From Candidatus Omnitrophota bacterium (GTDB taxonomy: Bacteria > Omnitrophota > Gorgyraeia > 2-02-FULL-51-18): a stretch of DNA of 64,000 nt. The stretch covers positions 92,030 to 156,029 of the forward strand of contig JAJVIE010000013.1 of NCBI GenBank assembly GCA_022072175.1, given 5' to 3'. Below are positions 62,997 to 64,000 of this stretch, piece after piece (within the stretch, counting starts at the first letter, position 1; each line of letters begins with the position of its first letter). The notes under the pieces are model-generated. The model made no database searches. It saw nothing but the letters and a program-made list of their open reading frames with translations, and had not been told where the DNA came from. The translations under genes were made by a program, and so were the position numbers.

Positions 62997-64000
62997 GTGG
63001 ACCCCCGAAGATCCCGAGTCTGGCTGATCGGCCCGGCCCTGCTGGCGGTGACCGCGTTCCTATATGGGACGGGTGCCGGCTTCCCCGGTCAGCCCTACTA
63101 CGATGAAGTCTACCATGTGCCTACGGCCCGCAAGGTCCTCCTGCAGGGTTATGACACGACCAACTCCCATCCTCTGTTCGGACACATGATCATGGCCGCC
63201 TGCATCCGGCTCTTCGGGGACATCCCATGGTCCTGGCGTCTGCCGTCCCTGATCTCGGCCCTCATCGCGTTGTGGGCCACCGGACTTCTGGCGTGGCTTT
63301 TCACCGGACGGATGCGTGTGGCTGTCCTGGCGGGTCTGGTGCTGGCCGTGGACGGTGTCACGCTGACGCAGGCGCGTATCGGCATGCTCAACTCCCCGAT
63401 GCTGGCTCTGCTGCTAGTGTCGATGTGCGCGGCGCTCTCTACGCGGCGTGCGGGCTCAGGACAGGATCTGCGCCTGGTCCTGGCCGGTGTGTTGTTGGGT
63501 ATGGCGATCGCCACGCGCTGGGTCGCCTTGGGGGCCTGGCCGGTCCTACTCTTACTCTGCGGATCCCGGACTCTTGTACGGGATAGACCGATCCACGCGG
63601 TCAAGATCGCCGCCTACCTCGTCTGCGCTCCCATCCTGGTGTACGCACTGGTCCATCTTCCCGTGCTGGCCGCGCAAGGAGCGGACGCAGCGCTGGCTTT
63701 TCAGAAGAACATCCTCCTCTACCACTGGACGCTCGACAAGGGCCACACGTACGGCTCGCGCTGGTGGAGCTGGCCGCTCCTCCTGCGGCCGATCTGGTAT
63801 TTTTTCGAGCGGAACGACGCCGATGTCCGCGGCATCCTCTGCGTTGGCAATCCCGCGGTATTCTGGCTCCTGCCCGCCGGCCTTGTGGGAGCTTGGGTGG
63901 CCGCGCGCAGGCGCGAGGCGTCGACACGCTCTCTCCTCCTGTTGGCCGGCATCGGACTGGCGTGCCTGTGGCTGCCGTGGGCTCTCGTAGGGCGCGTGCA
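62997..64000 (+). CDS. Dolichyl-phosphate-mannose-protein mannosyltransferase family (partial)
   Basis: At least 334 residues, running off the window. GT39/PMT family: first periplasmic loop YYDEVYHVPTARKVL (DE motif), NSHPLFGHMIMAACIRLFGD, WRLPSL, and HWTLDKGHTYGSRWWSWPLL with RPIWYFF, the features of bacterial Pmt that O-mannosylates secreted proteins from polyprenyl-phosphate mannose. Nine or more TM helices. GTG at 62997 follows a -10 by 6 nt and gives a short cytosolic N-terminus. It sits next to tatC; in actinobacteria Pmt works on Sec-exported proteins. Confidence 0.86.
   Translation, partial: MDPRRSRVWLIGPALLAVTAFLYGTGAGFPGQPYYDEVYHVPTARKVLLQGYDTTNSHPLFGHMIMAACIRLFGDIPWSWRLPSLISALIALWATGLLAWLFTGRMRVAVLAGLVLAVDGVTLTQARIGMLNSPMLALLLVSMCAALSTRRAGSGQDLRLVLAGVLLGMAIATRWVALGAWPVLLLLCGSRTLVRDRPIHAVKIAAYLVCAPILVYALVHLPVLAAQGADAALAFQKNILLYHWTLDKGHTYGSRWWSWPLLLRPIWYFFERNDADVRGILCVGNPAVFWLLPAGLVGAWVAARRREASTRSLLLLAGIGLACLWLPWALVGRV

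Overview
The window reads as chromosomal DNA of an uncultured, high-GC, Gram-negative-type bacterium. It has Tat translocase, lipoproteins, many signal peptides and LolA/DUF1571-like secretion proteins. A PyrR-attenuated pyrimidine operon, FabL-type enoyl reductase, a GT39-type mannosyltransferase and a ~4000-residue secreted LamG/YD-repeat protein recall Omnitrophota and neighbouring PVC lineages. That placement is an inference from gene style, not from a marker gene. No rRNA, tRNA or CRISPR was recognised.

Layout. 0-0.8 kb: a low-complexity RG-rich protein. 0.8-10.6 kb: a tightly overlapping minus-strand operon pyrR-pyrB-pyrC-carA-carB-pyrK-pyrD-pyrF, preceded by a consensus promoter, a PyrR-binding hairpin, a mutually exclusive antiterminator/terminator pair and a 23-codon leader ORF. 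10.6-17.2 kb: small secreted/envelope proteins, a PilZ protein, a short GlpD, and an XRE regulator plus nucleotidyltransferase pair (toxin-antitoxin-like) with a perfect 12-bp inverted-repeat operator.

17.2-39.3 kb is the accessory heart. A 3985-residue secreted protein (YD-like repeats, CBM-like module, six LamG modules, coiled coil, pseudo-C39 peptidase, Gly-rich hydrophobic segment, variable C-terminus) is followed by a small cognate-type gene and a tiny two-TM protein. Downstream lie two 5'-truncated orphan C-termini of the same protein family, each with its own small follower genes. One orphan carries an alpha/beta-hydrolase-like tip and a 392-bp segment identical to the full-length gene. 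Three different Y1 (IS200-like/RAYT) transposase elements, each with its own perfect terminal inverted repeat, sit exactly at the cassette junctions. In two cases the element terminus supplies the ATG of the truncated gene beside it. This looks like a polymorphic-toxin cassette array being cut by RAYT elements.

39.3-46 kb: YopX-like protein, transglutaminase-fold protein, rsmI, glmS, uppP and a flippase-like membrane protein. 46-57.9 kb: a type II fatty-acid/polyketide-like cluster with a ketosynthase, a partner that has lost all three catalytic residues (chain-length-factor-like), ACP, AcpS-type PPTase, two hotdog dehydratases, ketoreductase, FabL, hexapeptide acyltransferase, GT2, class III aminotransferase, HAD phosphatase and an adenylate-forming ligase. 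Its product is unknown; an aryl-polyene-like or amino-lipid product is the best guess. 57.9-64 kb: two tandem paralogous polytopic proteins, a DUF1571-like protein, an alpha/beta hydrolase, tatC and the start of a protein O-mannosyltransferase.

Several genes have an extended -10 element (TGnTAnnnT) only 6-8 nt before the start codon and no Shine-Dalgarno, suggesting common leaderless transcription.
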